From: Lentzea tibetensis | GTDB lineage: Bacteria > Actinomycetota > Actinomycetes > Mycobacteriales > Pseudonocardiaceae | Assembly: GCF_007845675.1 (NCBI RefSeq) | Contig: NZ_VOBR01000031.1 | Span: forward strand, 53,295-117,294 | Direction: 5' to 3' | Length of the DNA stretch: 64,000 bases | Shown here: positions 1 to 13,403 of the stretch, piece by piece | Numbering within the stretch: position 1 is the stretch's first letter | Layout: each line of letters begins with the position of its first letter | The notes under the pieces: model-generated | Told to the model about the DNA's origin: nothing | Database searches by the model: none | The model's input: only the letters and a program-made list of their open reading frames with translations | Position numbers and translations under genes: made by a program

Positions 1-731
1 TGGGGCATTCGATTGGTGAGCTGAGTGCTGCGCACGTGGCCGGTGTGTGGTCACTGCCGGATGCGGCCAAGCTGGTCACGGCTCGGGCGCGGTTGATGCA
101 GGCGTTGCCTGCCGGTGGGGCGATGGCCGCGGTCGCCGCCACCGAGGACGAGGTACTCGAGGTGCTGGCCTCGTGGGACGGTGCGTGTGTCGCGGCGGTG
201 AACGGTCCGTCCACGGTGGTGATCTCCGGGACCGCGGAGGCGGTGGCCGGTGCGGCCGGGGTGCTGGCCGGGCAGGGCCGGAAGGTCAAGTCGTTGACGG
301 TGAGCCACGCGTTCCACTCGGCCTTGATGGAACCGATGCTGGACGAGTTCCGCGAGGTCGCCGAGTCGATCGAGTACCGGGAGCCGCGGATCCCGATCGT
401 CTCGACGGCGGGTGGGGATGTGCGCTCACCGGACTACTGGGTCGAGCAGGTGCGCAAGCCGGTGCGGTTCGCGGATGCCGTTGCCTCACTCGAGGGTGCC
501 TGGGTGGAGATCGGGCCGGACGGTGTGCTCACCGCGATGGTCCGGGACGTGCACGGTGACGTCGTGGCGGCGGCGTTGTGCCGCCGGGACAAGCCCGAGG
601 TCGCCACGCTGCTGACCGGGCTCGCGGAGCTGTTCGCCCGCGGTGTGCCGGTCGACTGGACGCACCACGTTCCCGAGCACCGCGGGCACCTGGAGCTGCC
701 GACCTACGCGTTCCAGCGCGAGCGCTACTGG
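1..731 (+). repeat. Malonyl-AT repeat, partial copy 1
   Basis: Closely similar to 4959-5690 (offset 4956 at GHSIG, 4959 at the YWL end, one codon indel). Identity is lower than in the module 2/3 and 4/6 pairs. The copy is cut by the window edge. Confidence 0.7.
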
Positions 732-3090
732 TTGACCAGGTCGGGCGCCGGGGATCTGCCGGGGACCGGGCATCCGTTGCTGGGTGCGGTGGTCGAGGTT
801 CCTGAGTCGGGTGGTGTGGTGCTGACCGGCCGGGTGTCGGTGGGTGCGCATCCGTGGCTGGCCGACCACACGATCTCCGGCGCGGTGCTGGTTCCCGGTG
901 CGGCACTGGTGGAGATGGCGATCCACGCAGGCGACCAGGTGGACCACCCGGTGCTGGACGAGCTGGTGCTCGAAGCGCCGCTGCGGCTCGACGGTGTCAG
1001 GCGGGTCCAGGTGAGCGTGGGCCAGGTCGACGCCTCGGGGCGACGGCCGGTGTCGATTCACTCCTGTGTGGACGGTGGTGAGTGGGTCCGTCACGCCGCC
1101 GGGTTCGTGGCCAGCGCAGGTGATCGTGGCCGCGATGTGGACCTCGGTGTCTGGCCGCCGGAAGGGGCGCGGCCGGTGGAGCTGGCGGACTTCTACGCGA
1201 CGCTGGCCGACCGCGGCTACGACTACGGTCCGGCGTTCCAGGGCGTGACCGCCGCGTGGATCCGGAACGGCGAGGTGTTCGGCGAGGTCGCCCTGCCCGC
1301 GCAGGAGGATCCGGCGGGGTTCGGCATCCATCCGGCACTCCTGGACGCGGCAACACACCTGTTGTCGCTCAGGAGCTTCACCACCGACGACGACGCGACG
1401 GTCGAGCTGCCGTTCTCGTTGGAGCGGGTCGTGTTGCACGCGACCGGCGCCACGAAGGTCAGGGTTCGGGTCGGGGACGGCATCGACCTCGTCGACGAGG
1501 CAGGCGACCCGGTGCTGCAGGTCGGGTCGTTCGTGACCCGGCCGATGCCCGTCGAGCAGCAGGCCCGCTCCGGGGAAGCGTTGTTCGCGGTGGACTGGGT
1601 CGAGCACTCGGCGCTGGGCAGGAGCACGGCGGCGCGGTGGATCGGGGAACTGGCCGAGGTGCGCGCGGAGCCGCCGAGGTGGGTCGTCCTCACCCCCGGA
1701 GAGAGCGACCTGCCGGAGGTGGGTCGAGTGCGCGCGGAGGTCGCGCGCGTCCTGGCGGTGGTGCAGGAGTTCGTGACGGATCCGGTGTGGGCGTCGTCGC
1801 GACTCGTCGTGGCCACGTGCGGCGGTGAGCTCGATCCGGTCGCCGCGGCGGTGTGGGGCCTGGTGCGGGCCGCACAGGCGGAGAACCCGGAACGGATCAT
1901 GCTGGCCGATCTCGACACCGAGACGGCGGAGCTGGATCTGGACGGGCTCGCCGAAGCAGGCGAGTGGCAGGTCGCGGTGCGGGGCGATCGCATCACCGTG
2001 CCCAGGCTGGTGCGGCTCGGTGAAGAGCAGGTGGGTGCACTCGACCCGGCCGGAACGGTCCTGGTCACCGGTGGCACCGGAAGCCTCGGTGCGCTCGTCG
2101 CCCGGCACGTCGTCACCCGGCACGGCGTGCGCAGCGTGGTGCTGGCCTCCCGGCGCGGCCCCGATGCTCCTGGCGCGGCAGAGCTGCGGGACGAACTGCA
2201 GGATCTTGGTGCGCGAGTGGACGTCGTCGCCTGCGACACAGCGGAACGCGACCAGGTCGAGGCGCTGCTGGCCCGAGTGCCCGCGGACGCGCCGTTGACG
2301 GCCGTCGTGCACGCCGCCGGTGTGCTGGACGACGGTGTGATCACTGCGCTCACCCCGGAGCGGGTGGACACCGTGCTCCGCCCGAAAGCCGACGCGGCAC
2401 TGCACCTCGACGAGCTCACCCGAGGCACCGGGCTCTCCGCGTTCGTGTTCTTCTCCTCGACCGCCGGCGTGCTCGGTAGCGGTGGCCAGGGCAACTACGG
2501 CGCGGCCAACACGTTCCTGGACGCCCTCGCCGAACGCCGGCGGGCGGCGGGCGACTCGGCGGTGTCCATCGCCTGGGGCCTCTGGGCGCAGAGCGGCGGC
2601 ATGGCCGACGGGCTCGGCGACCGGTTCGCCGGCTCCGGGATGCGCGGGTTGAGCGCGGACGCCGGTATGCGACTGCTCGACGCGAGCCTGACGTCGTCGC
2701 GTGCCGTGGTCGTGGCGGCCGATCTCGATCTCCCGCTGTTGCGGCGGGCGCAGGAGGTTCCTGCGGTGTTCAGGAGCCTGACCGGGCGGTCCCGACGGGT
2801 GGCCCGGCAGAACGGCGGCGGCTCCGGGCTGGCCGGACGGCTCGCCGGGCTGGCCGAGGCAGAGCAGCTGGCCGTGCTGCTGGAGTTGGTGCGGGCCGAG
2901 GCCGGATCGGTGCTGGGTGGTGGTTCGGATCTGGTCGGTTCGGGCCAGGCGTTCAAGGACGCCGGGTTCGACTCGTTGACCGCCGTTGAGCTGCGGAATC
3001 GGCTGACCGCGGTGACCGGTGTGCGGTTGCCCGCGACTTTGGTGTTCGACTACCCGAACGCGTCCGCACTGGCCGGGCACCTGCGAACGG
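1..3090 (+). other. Partial extension module: AT(malonyl)-DH-KR-ACP (KS outside window)
   Basis: Residual AT with GHSIG at 3-17 and HAFH at 306-317 indicates malonyl-CoA. The DH active His is at 867-869 within [10 protein letters not shown]. The KR begins near 2046 ([10 protein letters not shown]) with its catalytic Tyr near 2496. The ACP phosphopantetheine Ser (GFDSL) is at 2973-2975. All reductive domains look intact, so this cycle should give an unsubstituted trans- or cis-alkene. Confidence 0.9.
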
Positions 3091-6000
3091 AGCTGACGGG
3101 GTCCGACGAGGTGGTGACGGCGCGCGCCGCGGTGACCTCGCAGGAGCCGATCGCGGTGGTGGGGCTGGGACTCCGGCTGCCGGGTGGGGTGTCGAGCCCC
3201 GAGGACCTGTGGGACGCCCTGCTGGACGGTGCTGACCTCGTCGGGGACTTTCCCGCCGATCGCGGCTGGGACGTCGACGGCCTGTACGACCCGGACCCCG
3301 ACGCGCCGGGGAAGACCTACACCCGGCGGGGCGGGTTCCTGTCGCAGGCGGCGGAGTTCGACGCGTCGTTCTTCGGGATCTCGCCGCGTGAGGCGTTGGC
3401 GATGGATCCGCAGCAGCGGTTGTTGCTGGAGACGACGTGGGAGGCGCTGGAGCGGGCCGACATCGATCCGACTTCGTTGCAGGGAAAGGACATCGGTGTC
3501 TACACCGGACTGATGTACCACGACTACGGCACCAATGCCGGTCCGCTGCCTCCCGGTGTGGAGGGACTGCGGGCGACCGGTGTCTCCGGCAGCGTGGCCG
3601 CTGGTCGGGTCTCGTACGTGCTCGGCGTCGAGGGCCCGGCGGTCATGGTGGACACGGCGTGTTCGTCGTCGTTGGTGGCGATTCACCTGGCGTCGCAGGC
3701 ACTTCGAGCCGGTGAGTGCTCGATGGCGCTCGCGGGTGGCGCCACCGTGATGGCCACCCCCGGCTCGTTCGTCGAGCTGTCCCGTCAGCGCGGGCTGGCG
3801 GCCGACGGCCGGTGCAAGGCTTTCGCCGACGCCGCGGACGGCACCGGCTGGGCCGAAGGCGCGGGCGTCGTGGTGCTGGAGCGCTTGTCCGACGCGCGGC
3901 GCAACGGCCGCCGGATCCTGGGCGTGATCCGGGGGACCGCGGTGAACCAGGACGGTGCGTCGAACGGGTTGACGGCGCCGAACGGCCCCTCGCAGCAGCG
4001 GGTGATTCGGCAGGCGTTGGCGAATGCCGGTCTGGCCGCGGCCGAGGTGGACGTCGTCGAGGCGCACGGCACGGGCACCTCGTTGGGTGATCCGATCGAG
4101 GCGCAGGCCGTGATCGCGACCTACGGTCAGGAACGCGAGACGCCGTTGTGGTTGGGGTCGTTGAAGTCGAACATCGGGCATGCCCAGGCCGCGGCGGGTG
4201 TGGCCGGTGTGATCAAGATGATTCTGTCGATGCGGCACGGTTTGATGCCGCGCACGCTGCACATCGACGCGCCGTCGTCGAAGGTCGACTGGTCGGCGGG
4301 TGCGGTCTCGTTGTTGACCGAGGCGCGTGAGTGGCCTTCGGCTGGCCGTCCGCGTCGGGCGGGTGTGTCGTCCTTCGGTGTTTCCGGGACGAACGCGCAC
4401 GTGATCGTCGAGGAGGCGCCGCCTGTCGGGCCCGTTTCGGTGTCTGATGTGGATGGTGTGGTGCCACTGGTGGTGTCGGCCCGATCGGCTGCCGCGCTGC
4501 AGAGGCAGGCTGACCTGCTTGCAGAGCTTGACGCTGGTGCTGGTGAGTTGGCTGGTTCTCTGGTGGGGCGGTCGTTGTGGGAGCACCGGGCGGTGGTGCT
4601 GGCGGCTGATGGGGACGGGCTTCGTGATGGTCTGCGGGCGTTGGCCGAGGGGCGTTCGGCTCCCGGTGTGGTGACCGGTGTCGCTGATGGGCTCGGCGGA
4701 AAGCTGGTGTTCGCGTTCACGGGTCAAGGTGCGCAGCGGGCAGGTATGGGCCGTGAGCTGTACGAGACCTATCCGGTGTTCGCCTCGAAGTTCGATGAGG
4801 TGTGCGCCGCGCTGGATGCTCCGGTGCGGGATGTGGTCTTTGATGAGCCGGATGGTCGGCTTGATCAGACGGAGTTCACGCAGCCCGCCCTGTTCGCGTT
4901 CGAGGTCGCGCTGGCGGCCTTGTTGCAGTCGTGGGGTGTGCGGCCGGATGTGCTCGTGGGGCACTCGATTGGTGAGCTGAGCGCCGCGCGCGTGGCCGGT
5001 GTGTGGTCACTGGCCGACGCGGCGAAGCTCGTGACAGCACGAGCGCGATTGATGCAGGAGCTGCCCGCCGGTGGGGCGATGACGGCGGTCGCTGCCACCG
5101 AGGACGAGGTTCTCGAGGTGCTGGCCGGGCGAGACGGTGTAGGTGTTGCGGCGGTGAACGGCCCGTCTTCGGTGGTGATCTCCGGGACCGCGGAGGCTGT
5201 TGCTGAGGTCGGCCGCGTGTTCATCGAGCGGGGCCGGAAGGCCAAGCCGTTGACGGTGAGTCACGCGTTCCACTCGGTGTTGATGGAGCCGATGCTGGAC
5301 GAGTTCCGTGAGGTCGCTGAGTCGGTCGAGTACCTGGAGCCGAGGATCCCGATTGTCTCTACGGCTGGTGGCGACATGGGCACGCCGGAGTACTGGGTGG
5401 AGCAGGTGCGCAAGCCGGTGCGGTTCGCCGATGCGGCCACCTCGCTGCGCGATGCGCGGTGGGTGGAGGTCGGTCCCGACGGTGTGCTCACCGCGATGGT
5501 CCGTGATGTGCTCGGTGATGTGGTGGCGGCTGCGTTGTGCCGTCGCGACAAGCCCGAGGTCGCCACGCTGCTGGGCGGCTTGGCGGAGTTGTTCACACAC
5601 GGCGTGCCGATCGACTGGACGCACCACGTTCCCGAGCAGCACGGGCACCTGGAACTGCCGACCTACGCGTTCCAACGCGAGCGCTACTGGCTCACGGCGG
5701 GCTGGGGCGGAGGGGATCTGGCGGGTGTCGGCCTGACCTCGGCGGACCATCCGCTGCTGGCGGCGGTGGTCGAGTCGGTGGACGGCGTGATCCTGACCGG
5801 TCGCATCTCGCTCGCCACGCACGCCTGGCTGGCCGACCACGCGATCTCCGGCACCGTGGTGGTTCCCGGTGCGGCGCTGGTGGAGATGGCGATCCACGCA
5901 GGCGACCAGGTGAGCTGTCCGGTGGTGGATGAGCTGGTGCTCGAGGCGCCGTTGCGGTTGGACGGCGTGACACGGGTGCGGGTCAGCGTCAACGAGATCG

Positions 6001-8237
6001 ACGCGTCCGAACGGCGGCCGGTCTCGATTCATTCCTGTGTGGACGGTGGCGAGTGGGTGCGGCACGCGACCGGCTTCCTGGCGGCGCAGACCTCTGTCGA
6101 CCGGGGTGGCCTCGATGTCTGGCCGCCCGCTGGCGCGCGTTCGGTCGAACTGGACGACTTCTACGCCACCCTGGCCACCCGCGGCTACGACTACGGGCCC
6201 GTGTTCCAGGGCCTGACCGCGGCCTGGGTGCGTGGTGACGAGATGTTCGCGCAGGTCGGGCTGCCCGAGCAGGCGGACGCCACCGGGTTCGGCATTCACC
6301 CCGCGCTGCTCGACGCCGCCCTGCAGACGGCGGGCGTCGCCGGTGCGGACGAAGCCGAGGACGGAGTGCGACTGCCGTTCGCCTGGAACCGCGTCGTCTT
6401 GCACGCGGCCGGGGCGACGGCGGCACGGGTGCGGGTGGTGTCGCGTCCGGACGGGCTCGAGCTCGACCTCGCGGACTCCGCAGGCAAACCCGTGCTGTCC
6501 GTGGGTTCGCTCGTGACCAGGTCGATTTCGCTCGACGCCCTGTCGGACGCCCGCCGGAGGGATCACCTCTACGCGCTCGACTGGCGGCCGATCGCCTCGG
6601 GTGCTGGTCAGCGGCCGACGTTGCTGCTGGAGGTCGACTCGAGCGGCGACGTGCGCGACGTACTGGGGCACGTGCTGAAGGAACTGCAGCAGTTCCTGGC
6701 CGATCCGGACCTGGCCACGAGCGTGCTCGTCGTCGCCACCCGCGGCACGGATCCCGTCGCCGCGGCGGTGTCGGGACTCGTGCGCGCGGCGCAGGCGGAG
6801 AACCCCGGCAGGTTCCTGCTGGCGGACTTCGAGAACGGCGAGGTCGAGCTCGACGTCGACGGGCTGGCCGAAGCGGGCGAGTGGCAGGTGTCGGTGCGCG
6901 ACGGCCAGGTGCTCGCACCGCGTCTCGTGCGGGCCGACGAGGAACCGGGCGAGGTGCTCGGCCCCGACGGGACCGTGCTGATCACCGGCGGCACCGGCAC
7001 GCTGGGTGCGTTGGTCGCCAGGCACGTGGTCACCGCGCACGGCGTGCACAGCCTGGTGCTGGTGTCCCGCAGGGGAGTCGACGCACCGGGTGCGGTCGAA
7101 CTGCGGGGCGAGCTGGAGGAACTCGGGGCGCGGGTGGAGATCGTCGCCTGCGACATCGCCTCTCGCGCGCAGACCGAGGCGCTGCTCGCCGGGATCGAGG
7201 ACCTGACCGGCGTGGTGCACACCGCGGGTGTGCTCGACGACGGGGTGATCACCGCGCTCACGCCGGAACGGCTCGACGGGGTGCTGCGGCCGAAGGTCGA
7301 CGCCGCCGTGCACCTCGACGAGCTCACCCGCGGCCGCGGGCTGGCCGCCTTCGTGTTGTTCTCCTCGGCGGCCGGTGTGTTCGGCAGCGGTGGTCAGGGC
7401 AACTACGCGGCGGCCAACGCGTTCCTGGACGCGCTCGCTACGCGTCGTCGCGCGGACGGCGAGGCGGCCGTGTCGCTGGCCTGGGGCGCTTGGGAAAGCG
7501 GGATGGCGGGCGAGCTCGGCCACGCGGACCTGGCGCGGATGGCGAGGTCCGGTATGCGGACGCTCGACCCCGAGCAGGGCATGGCGCTGTTCGACGCCGG
7601 GCTGGCATCCAGCCGCGCCGTTCTGGTGCCCGCCGCGCTCGACATCGCCGCGTTGCGCAAGACGGGAAGCCCCGCGCTGCTGCAGGAGCTCACCGGGCGA
7701 GGCAGGCGCGCCGCTAGCAACGCCCTCGCGGCAGGTGCCTTCGCGGACCGGCTGGCCGGGCTGACGGAGACTGAACGGCGCGCCGCGCTCACGGAGCTCG
7801 TCCGCACCGAGGCCGCGGACGTGCTCGGCGGTTCGACGGACCTGGTGCGGGCCACCGGCGCGTTCAAGGACGCCGGGTTCGACTCGCTGACCGCGGTCGA
7901 GCTGCGGAACCGGCTCACCGGGCTCACCGGCGTCACGTTGCCGGCCACGATGGTGTTCGACTACCCGAACCCCGCCGCGCTGGCGGACTTCCTGCACGGT
8001 CACCTGGCCGGGCCGAGCACCGGATCCGTCGACGAGGAACAGCTCAGGCGCAAGCTCGTCGAGCTACCCGTCCATCGACTGCGCGAGGCAGGACTCCTGG
8101 ATGCGTTGCTGCGTCTGGTGAACACCGCGGACACGGCTCCCGAACTGCCGGATGCCGACGTGATCGACGAACTGGACACCTCGAGCCTGCTGAAGATGGC
8201 GCGGGAAACGCTCAGCCTCACCGGAAGCGAAGGGTGA
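1..8237 (+). CDS. Type I modular PKS, two-module 3' part (start lies upstream of the window); ansamycin-type line
   Basis: The reading frame is open from the first base, which falls inside an acyltransferase just before its active-site GHSIG (Ser at 9-11), so the gene begins upstream. Visible order: AT(partial)-DH-KR-ACP, then KS-AT-DH-KR-ACP, then a C-terminal docking region (about 8019-8234). Both ATs carry GHSIG plus HAFH, the malonyl-CoA signature. Both DHs keep HxxxGxxxxP and a downstream HPALLDA aspartate. Both KRs have the TGGTG NADPH loop, LDD (B-type) and the Tyr-Asn pair. The KS has the DTACSSS cysteine (3660-3662). Each cycle should therefore add a two-carbon unit and leave a double bond. 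The stop overlaps the next PKS start (GTGA), so the two are co-translated. The amide synthase two genes downstream assigns the line to ansamycin-type macrolactams (established for RifF/GdmF families). The long helical C-terminus should dock onto the N-terminal coiled coil of the next protein. Confidence 0.95.
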   Translation, partial: GHSIGELSAAHVAGVWSLPDAAKLVTARARLMQALPAGGAMAAVAATEDEVLEVLASWDGACVAAVNGPSTVVISGTAEAVAGAAGVLAGQGRKVKSLTVSHAFHSALMEPMLDEFREVAESIEYREPRIPIVSTAGGDVRSPDYWVEQVRKPVRFADAVASLEGAWVEIGPDGVLTAMVRDVHGDVVAAALCRRDKPEVATLLTGLAELFARGVPVDWTHHVPEHRGHLELPTYAFQRERYWLTRSGAGDLPGTGHPLLGAVVEVPESGGVVLTGRVSVGAHPWLADHTISGAVLVPGAALVEMAIHAGDQVDHPVLDELVLEAPLRLDGVRRVQVSVGQVDASGRRPVSIHSCVDGGEWVRHAAGFVASAGDRGRDVDLGVWPPEGARPVELADFYATLADRGYDYGPAFQGVTAAWIRNGEVFGEVALPAQEDPAGFGIHPALLDAATHLLSLRSFTTDDDATVELPFSLERVVLHATGATKVRVRVGDGIDLVDEAGDPVLQVGSFVTRPMPVEQQARSGEALFAVDWVEHSALGRSTAARWIGELAEVRAEPPRWVVLTPGESDLPEVGRVRAEVARVLAVVQEFVTDPVWASSRLVVATCGGELDPVAAAVWGLVRAAQAENPERIMLADLDTETAELDLDGLAEAGEWQVAVRGDRITVPRLVRLGEEQVGALDPAGTVLVTGGTGSLGALVARHVVTRHGVRSVVLASRRGPDAPGAAELRDELQDLGARVDVVACDTAERDQVEALLARVPADAPLTAVVHAAGVLDDGVITALTPERVDTVLRPKADAALHLDELTRGTGLSAFVFFSSTAGVLGSGGQGNYGAANTFLDALAERRRAAGDSAVSIAWGLWAQSGGMADGLGDRFAGSGMRGLSADAGMRLLDASLTSSRAVVVAADLDLPLLRRAQEVPAVFRSLTGRSRRVARQNGGGSGLAGRLAGLAEAEQLAVLLELVRAEAGSVLGGGSDLVGSGQAFKDAGFDSLTAVELRNRLTAVTGVRLPATLVFDYPNASALAGHLRTELTGSDEVVTARAAVTSQEPIAVVGLGLRLPGGVSSPEDLWDALLDGADLVGDFPADRGWDVDGLYDPDPDAPGKTYTRRGGFLSQAAEFDASFFGISPREALAMDPQQRLLLETTWEALERADIDPTSLQGKDIGVYTGLMYHDYGTNAGPLPPGVEGLRATGVSGSVAAGRVSYVLGVEGPAVMVDTACSSSLVAIHLASQALRAGECSMALAGGATVMATPGSFVELSRQRGLAADGRCKAFADAADGTGWAEGAGVVVLERLSDARRNGRRILGVIRGTAVNQDGASNGLTAPNGPSQQRVIRQALANAGLAAAEVDVVEAHGTGTSLGDPIEAQAVIATYGQERETPLWLGSLKSNIGHAQAAAGVAGVIKMILSMRHGLMPRTLHIDAPSSKVDWSAGAVSLLTEAREWPSAGRPRRAGVSSFGVSGTNAHVIVEEAPPVGPVSVSDVDGVVPLVVSARSAAALQRQADLLAELDAGAGELAGSLVGRSLWEHRAVVLAADGDGLRDGLRALAEGRSAPGVVTGVADGLGGKLVFAFTGQGAQRAGMGRELYETYPVFASKFDEVCAALDAPVRDVVFDEPDGRLDQTEFTQPALFAFEVALAALLQSWGVRPDVLVGHSIGELSAARVAGVWSLADAAKLVTARARLMQELPAGGAMTAVAATEDEVLEVLAGRDGVGVAAVNGPSSVVISGTAEAVAEVGRVFIERGRKAKPLTVSHAFHSVLMEPMLDEFREVAESVEYLEPRIPIVSTAGGDMGTPEYWVEQVRKPVRFADAATSLRDARWVEVGPDGVLTAMVRDVLGDVVAAALCRRDKPEVATLLGGLAELFTHGVPIDWTHHVPEQHGHLELPTYAFQRERYWLTAGWGGGDLAGVGLTSADHPLLAAVVESVDGVILTGRISLATHAWLADHAISGTVVVPGAALVEMAIHAGDQVSCPVVDELVLEAPLRLDGVTRVRVSVNEIDASERRPVSIHSCVDGGEWVRHATGFLAAQTSVDRGGLDVWPPAGARSVELDDFYATLATRGYDYGPVFQGLTAAWVRGDEMFAQVGLPEQADATGFGIHPALLDAALQTAGVAGADEAEDGVRLPFAWNRVVLHAAGATAARVRVVSRPDGLELDLADSAGKPVLSVGSLVTRSISLDALSDARRRDHLYALDWRPIASGAGQRPTLLLEVDSSGDVRDVLGHVLKELQQFLADPDLATSVLVVATRGTDPVAAAVSGLVRAAQAENPGRFLLADFENGEVELDVDGLAEAGEWQVSVRDGQVLAPRLVRADEEPGEVLGPDGTVLITGGTGTLGALVARHVVTAHGVHSLVLVSRRGVDAPGAVELRGELEELGARVEIVACDIASRAQTEALLAGIEDLTGVVHTAGVLDDGVITALTPERLDGVLRPKVDAAVHLDELTRGRGLAAFVLFSSAAGVFGSGGQGNYAAANAFLDALATRRRADGEAAVSLAWGAWESGMAGELGHADLARMARSGMRTLDPEQGMALFDAGLASSRAVLVPAALDIAALRKTGSPALLQELTGRGRRAASNALAAGAFADRLAGLTETERRAALTELVRTEAADVLGGSTDLVRATGAFKDAGFDSLTAVELRNRLTGLTGVTLPATMVFDYPNPAALADFLHGHLAGPSTGSVDEEQLRRKLVELPVHRLREAGLLDALLRLVNTADTAPELPDADVIDELDTSSLLKMARETLSLTGSEG
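3144..8016 (+). other. Extension module: KS-AT(malonyl)-DH-KR-ACP
   Basis: The KS starts at about 3144 and its Cys is at 3660-3662. Its N-terminus reads GLGLRLPGG where most KS domains have GxxCR. The AT Ser is at 4965-4967 with HAFH near 5262-5273. The DH His is at 5838-5840 ([10 protein letters not shown]). The KR starts near 6966 and the ACP Ser is at 7884-7886. Predicted product of the cycle: a second unsubstituted C=C. Confidence 0.92.
4959..5690 (+). repeat. Malonyl-AT repeat, copy 2
   Basis: Partner of 1-731 in the next module of the same protein. Shares long blocks including the DEFREV and [13 protein letters not shown] regions. Confidence 0.7.
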
Positions 8238-11200
8238 CGGGAATGACCGAGAACACCGAGGCTGTCGTGACCGCGTTGCGGGAGTCGCTGAAGGAGATCA
8301 AGCGTCTCCGGGAACGGAACGCGCAGCCGATCGCGGTTGTGGGCGTCGGGGTGCGGTTGCCCGGCGGGGTCACCGGCCCTGACGACCTGTGGGCCGCACT
8401 GGCGAACGGCTCCGACCTGGTGGGTGACTTTCCCGCGGACCGCGGCTGGAACGTCGACGGGCTGTACGACCCGGACCCCGAGGTGCCGGGCAAGTCCTAC
8501 ACCCGCAGCGGCGGGTTCCTGTCGCAGGCGGCGGAGTTCGACGCGGGGTTCTTCGGGATCTCGCCGCGTGAGGCGTTGGCGATGGATCCGCAGCAGCGCC
8601 TGCTGCTGGAGACGTCCTGGGAGGCGCTCGAACACGCGGGGCTGGCTCCGGACGCGCTGCGGGGCCGCGACATCGGTGTCTACACCGGACTCATGTACCA
8701 CGACTACGGGCTCGGAGCGCCGCCCGCCGAACTCGAAGGCATGCGTGGAGTCGGTGCCGCGGGCAGCGCGGCCGCGGGCCGGGTGTCCTACGAGCTGGGC
8801 CTGGAAGGGCCCGCTGTGGTCATCGACACGGCGTGCTCGTCGTCGCTGGTGGCGATTCACCTGGCGGCGCAGGCACTGCGGGTCGGTGAGTGCTCGATGG
8901 CGCTCGCCGGCGGCGTGACGGTGATGGCTTCTCCGGAGTCGTTCGTCGAGTTCTCCCGGCAACGCGGACTCGCACCGGACGGCCGGTGCAAGGCGTTCGC
9001 CGAGGGCGCGGACGGCACCGGGTGGGCCGAGGGCGTCGGTGTCGTGGTGCTGGAGCGGTTGGTGGACGCACAGCGCAACGGCCGCCGGATCCTGGGGGTG
9101 ATCCGCGGGTCGGCGGTGAACCAGGACGGCGCGTCGAACGGCTTGACGGCGCCGAACGGTCCGTCGCAGCAGCGGGTGATCAGGCAGGCGCTGGCCAATG
9201 CGGGGATCGCTGCTACCGAGGTGGATGTTGTTGAGGCGCACGGCACGGGCACCTCGCTGGGTGATCCGATCGAGGCTCAGGCGTTGATCGCGGCTTATGG
9301 TCAGAATCGTGAGACGCCGCTGTACTTGGGGTCGTTGAAGTCGAACATCGGTCATGCGCAGGCTGCGGCCGGTGTTGCTGGTGTGATCAAGATGATTTTG
9401 TCGATGCGCCACGGTGTCATGCCGCAGACGCTGCACGTCGACGCGCCGTCGTCGAAGGTCGACTGGTCGGCTGGTGCGGTGGAGTTGTTGACCGAGGCGC
9501 GTGAGTGGCCTTCGGCTGGTCGTCCGCGTCGGGCAGGTGTCTCGTCCTTCGGTGTTTCCGGGACGAATGCTCACGTGATCGTGGAGGAGGCCCCGCCTGT
9601 TGAGCTGTCCGTGCTGTCTGCTGTGGACGGTGTGGTGCCGCTCGTGCTGTCGGGCCGGTCAGCAGAGGCGTTGCGAGGTCAGGCTTCCCGGTTGACCGAG
9701 GTTGATGCGGGTGTGGGCGAGGTGGCTGGCGCCTTGGTCTCGCGGTCGCTGTGGGAGCACCGGGCGGTGGTGCTGGCGGCTGATCGCGGCGAGGCCGTTG
9801 GTGGTCTGCATGCGTTGGCTGAGGCACGCTCAGTCCCTGGTGTGGTGACCGGTGTGGCTGATGCCGCGGGGAAGACGGCGTTCGTCTTTCCTGGGCAGGG
9901 TGCGCAATGGGTGGGTATGGCTCGCGGCTTGTGGGCTGCTGATCCGGTGTTCGCCGCACGGATGGCCGAGTGTGAGCGGGCCCTGGCCTCGGTTGTCGAC
10001 TGGTCGTTGGCGGATGTGGTGCACGGTGTCGAAGGTGCGCCGACCATCGATCAGGTTGATGTGCTCCAGCCGGTGTCGTTCGCCGTGATGGTGTCGCTGG
10101 CGGCGGTGTGGCAGGCGTCTGGGATTCGGCCGGATGCGGTGGTCGGGCATTCGCAGGGTGAGTTGGCGGCGGCGTGTGTGGCTGGTGCGTTGTCGTTGGA
10201 GGATGCGGCGCGGATTGTTGCTTTGCGCAGTCAGGTGATCGCGGCGGAGCTGGCTGGCCGTGGCGGGATGATGTCGATCGCTGAGCCGGTGGAGCGGGTG
10301 GCCGAGCGCCTCATCGATCGGGTCGAGATCGCTGCGGTGAACGGGCCTGCCAATGTGGTGGTGGCTGGTGATCTGGACGCGTTGGAGTCGCTGCGGGACG
10401 CCTGTGAGAGCGATGGTGCGCGGGCTCGGTTGATCTCGGTGGACTATGCGTCGCACACCTGGCACGTGGACGCGATTCGCGAGCGGCTGGCGGAGTTGCT
10501 GGACGGCATCGCGTCGATCGCTCCGGCCGTTCCGTGGCTGTCCACTGTGGATGGCGAGTGGATCAACGGGCCGGTTGACGCCGGCTACTGGTTCCGGAAC
10601 CTGCGGCAGCGGGTGCGGTTCGCGGAGGCCGTCGGTCGGCTCGCGAACGAGGGCTTCGGTGTGTTCGTGGAGGTGTCGAGCCATCCGGTGCTGACCTCCT
10701 CAGTCGAAGACTTGGTCGGCCCCGGGAAGGTCGTGTGCGGGACGTTGCGGCGGGATCAGGACGAGCAAGCCCGGTTCCTGCAGTCCCTGTCCGAGTTGTT
10801 CGTGCGGGGTGTGCCGGTCGACTGGAGCCGATACGTCCCGGCTGGCGGGCATGCCGAACTGCCGACCTATGCGTTCCAACGAGAGCGGTACTGGCTGGCA
10901 GGATCGAACGCCGGTGATCTCGAGACCGTCGGACTCGCCGGGAGCGGTCACCCGCTGCTGGGTGCCGTGGTGGAGTCACCGGAGGGCGTGACGCTGACCG
11001 GCCGGATCTCGCTGAGCACCCACCGGTGGCTCGCTGATCACGCCGTGTCGGGCGTGGTGATCGTCCCCGGTGCGGCGCTGGTGGAGATGGCCATCCACGC
11101 GGGCGACCGGATCGACCACCCGGTGCTGCAGGAACTGGTGATCGAGGCGCCGCTGCGACTCGGCGGCGAGGCCGTCGTGCAGCTCAGGGTGAGCACGGGC

Positions 11201-13387
11201 GAGGAGGACGATCTCGGGCGCAGGCCCGTGTCGATCCACTCCCGGCCGGACGGCGGCGAGTGGACCCGGCACGCGACGGGCTTCCTGGTCGAAGACGAGC
11301 CCGCGGGGCCGGACGGCGATCTCGTGGTGTGGCCGCCCGCCGACTCCCAGCCGGTCGGACTGGACACCTTCTACGACACGCTGGCCGGGCGCGGGTACGA
11401 CTACGGCCCGCTGTTCCGCGGGCTCACCGCGGCGTGGGTGCGCGGTGACGAGGTGTTCGGCGAGGTCACCCTGCCCGACAACGCCGACTCCGGCGGGTTC
11501 GGCATTCACCCCGCGCTGCTCGACGCGGCACTGCACGCGGGCTCGGTGACCACGGCGAGCGTGCGGCGCAAGGGCGTGGCCGGGGCGGTCGACCTGCCGT
11601 TCGCCTGGAACGACGTCGTACTGCGGGCCAGCGGTGCGCGCAGCGTCCGGCTCCGGGCCGTCCTGCGCGACGGGATCCGGCTCGACCTGGCCGACCCGAT
11701 GGGCGAGCCCGTGCTGTCGGTCGGTTCGCTGACGACCAGGCCGGTCGCGCTCGACCAGCTCGAGGCGCCGAAGCACAACGACGCGTTGTACGCGGTCGAC
11801 TGGAAGACGGTGCCCGCGCCGGGCACCGGTACGGAGTCCGCCGTCCTGGTGTCCGATGTGGACGATCTGGAGACGGTCAAGACCTTCAGCCTCGGCCAGC
11901 CTCCCGCATGGCTGGTTCTCCGCGCCGATGTCGACGGCGCACCCGCGACGGAGACCGTGCAGGTGCGGGCCGTGCTGACCCACGTGCTGCGGGTGCTGCA
12001 GACGTTCGTCGCCGACGAGGCGTGGAGCTCGACCCGGCTCGCGGTCGCCACCTGCTCCGCGGTGATCGCCGGGCCGGGCGACCTGGCCGATCCCGTCGCC
12101 GCGGCGGTGTGGGGGTTGGTGCGCGCCGCGCAGACCGAGCACCCGGACCGGATCCTGCTCGCCGACCTGGAGAAGCCGGTGGACGACGACTCCGCGGCCG
12201 CGCTCGCGCTCGACGCGCTGGCCGCCGCGGGGGAGTGGCAGGTGGCCGTGCGGGGCGACGAGGTGCGGGTGCCGCGGCTGGTCGCCGCCGATCAGCACGC
12301 GGTGGACGGGCGCGAGCTCGACCCCGCGGGCACGGTGCTGATCACCGGTGGTACCGGGACGCTGGGTGGAATGGTCGCCAGGCACCTCGTCACCGAGCAC
12401 GGCATCCGCTCGGTCCTGCTGGCGTCGCGGCGCGGCCCCGAGGCCGCGGCCGCGATCACGGCGGAGCTGGAGGCACTCGGTGCGCGGGTCGACGTGGTCG
12501 CCTGCGACACCGCCGACCGCGACCAGGTCGCGGCGCTGCTCGCCCGAGTCCCGGCCGATGCTCCGCTCACCGGCGTGGTGCACGCGGCGGGTGTGCTCGA
12601 CGACGGAGTGATCTCCGCGCTCACCCCGGAGCGGATCGACCACGTCCTGCGGCCGAAGGTCGATGCCGCGGTGCACCTGGACGAGCTGACCAGAGGGATG
12701 GGACTGGCGGTCTTCGCTCTGTTCTCCTCCGCGGCAGGCACGCTGGGCGGTGCCGGTCAGGCCAACTACGCCGCCGCCAACACCTTCGTCGACGCCGTGG
12801 CCGAACGGCGGCGCGCCGCCGGTGAGCCCGCGATCTCCCTGGCCTGGGGCTACTGGGAGCAGAGCAGCGAGATGACGGCGAACGTCGGCGACACCGAGCT
12901 GTCGCGGATGGCACAGGCCGGCGTGCTGCCGCTCGACTCCGCACTGGGCCTGCGTTTGCTGGACACCGCACTGCGCTCCCCGCGGGCCGTGCTGGTACCG
13001 ACCGTGCTGGATCGCAGGCAGCTGCGCAAGATGACCGCCGCGCCCGCGATCCTGCGCGGACTGGCCGGCCGGGGCAGGCGGGTCGCGAACACGGTGAACG
13101 CCAGCAAGGACCTGCTCGCCCGCCTCGAACGGCTCACGGCCGAGGAGCGGCTGACCGAGCTGACGGCGCTGGTGTGCGCGGAGGCCGCCGCGGTGCTCGG
13201 CGCGGCGGGCACCGACCTGGTCGCGGCGAACGCGGCCCTGCTGGACATCGGGTTCGACTCGCTCACCGCGGTCGACCTGCGCAACCGGCTCACCGGCCAC
13301 ACCGGACGGGCGTTGCCGTCGACGCTCGCCTTCGAGTACCCGACCCCGGAGATGATCGCCGAACACCTGCTGGAAGAGATGTTCTGA
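8234..13387 (+). CDS. Type I modular PKS, single module KS-AT(methylmalonyl)-DH-KR-ACP; last module of the ansamycin-type line
   Basis: This 1717-residue protein has an N-terminal coiled-coil docking helix (about residues 4-30), KS (32-455, DTACSSS), AT (547-890; GHSQGE and YASH, the methylmalonyl signature), DH (905-1150; [10 protein letters not shown]), KR (1365-1560; [17 protein letters not shown]) and ACP (GFDSL Ser near residue 1676). It ends directly after the ACP with no docking tail. That is expected for the final module, whose chain is handed to the free-standing amide synthase just downstream. The start shown is the GTG overlapping the previous stop (GTGA). An ATG at 8243, preceded by AGGG, is an equally acceptable start and removes three residues. 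Predicted cycle: addition of a methyl-branched unit with dehydration, giving an alpha-methyl alpha,beta-unsaturated amide. Confidence 0.95.
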   Translation: MTGMTENTEAVVTALRESLKEIKRLRERNAQPIAVVGVGVRLPGGVTGPDDLWAALANGSDLVGDFPADRGWNVDGLYDPDPEVPGKSYTRSGGFLSQAAEFDAGFFGISPREALAMDPQQRLLLETSWEALEHAGLAPDALRGRDIGVYTGLMYHDYGLGAPPAELEGMRGVGAAGSAAAGRVSYELGLEGPAVVIDTACSSSLVAIHLAAQALRVGECSMALAGGVTVMASPESFVEFSRQRGLAPDGRCKAFAEGADGTGWAEGVGVVVLERLVDAQRNGRRILGVIRGSAVNQDGASNGLTAPNGPSQQRVIRQALANAGIAATEVDVVEAHGTGTSLGDPIEAQALIAAYGQNRETPLYLGSLKSNIGHAQAAAGVAGVIKMILSMRHGVMPQTLHVDAPSSKVDWSAGAVELLTEAREWPSAGRPRRAGVSSFGVSGTNAHVIVEEAPPVELSVLSAVDGVVPLVLSGRSAEALRGQASRLTEVDAGVGEVAGALVSRSLWEHRAVVLAADRGEAVGGLHALAEARSVPGVVTGVADAAGKTAFVFPGQGAQWVGMARGLWAADPVFAARMAECERALASVVDWSLADVVHGVEGAPTIDQVDVLQPVSFAVMVSLAAVWQASGIRPDAVVGHSQGELAAACVAGALSLEDAARIVALRSQVIAAELAGRGGMMSIAEPVERVAERLIDRVEIAAVNGPANVVVAGDLDALESLRDACESDGARARLISVDYASHTWHVDAIRERLAELLDGIASIAPAVPWLSTVDGEWINGPVDAGYWFRNLRQRVRFAEAVGRLANEGFGVFVEVSSHPVLTSSVEDLVGPGKVVCGTLRRDQDEQARFLQSLSELFVRGVPVDWSRYVPAGGHAELPTYAFQRERYWLAGSNAGDLETVGLAGSGHPLLGAVVESPEGVTLTGRISLSTHRWLADHAVSGVVIVPGAALVEMAIHAGDRIDHPVLQELVIEAPLRLGGEAVVQLRVSTGEEDDLGRRPVSIHSRPDGGEWTRHATGFLVEDEPAGPDGDLVVWPPADSQPVGLDTFYDTLAGRGYDYGPLFRGLTAAWVRGDEVFGEVTLPDNADSGGFGIHPALLDAALHAGSVTTASVRRKGVAGAVDLPFAWNDVVLRASGARSVRLRAVLRDGIRLDLADPMGEPVLSVGSLTTRPVALDQLEAPKHNDALYAVDWKTVPAPGTGTESAVLVSDVDDLETVKTFSLGQPPAWLVLRADVDGAPATETVQVRAVLTHVLRVLQTFVADEAWSSTRLAVATCSAVIAGPGDLADPVAAAVWGLVRAAQTEHPDRILLADLEKPVDDDSAAALALDALAAAGEWQVAVRGDEVRVPRLVAADQHAVDGRELDPAGTVLITGGTGTLGGMVARHLVTEHGIRSVLLASRRGPEAAAAITAELEALGARVDVVACDTADRDQVAALLARVPADAPLTGVVHAAGVLDDGVISALTPERIDHVLRPKVDAAVHLDELTRGMGLAVFALFSSAAGTLGGAGQANYAAANTFVDAVAERRRAAGEPAISLAWGYWEQSSEMTANVGDTELSRMAQAGVLPLDSALGLRLLDTALRSPRAVLVPTVLDRRQLRKMTAAPAILRGLAGRGRRVANTVNASKDLLARLERLTAEERLTELTALVCAEAAAVLGAAGTDLVAANAALLDIGFDSLTAVDLRNRLTGHTGRALPSTLAFEYPTPEMIAEHLLEEMF

Positions 13388-13403
13388 CAGAAGGGAAGTG
13401 ACC

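Noticed and set aside
486-4964. Very long open frame on the complementary strand inside the first PKS gene
   Set aside because: Extreme GC3 removes stop codons from the opposite strand. The translation is rich in Arg/His/Gln with no domain motif, while the + strand encodes a complete PKS.
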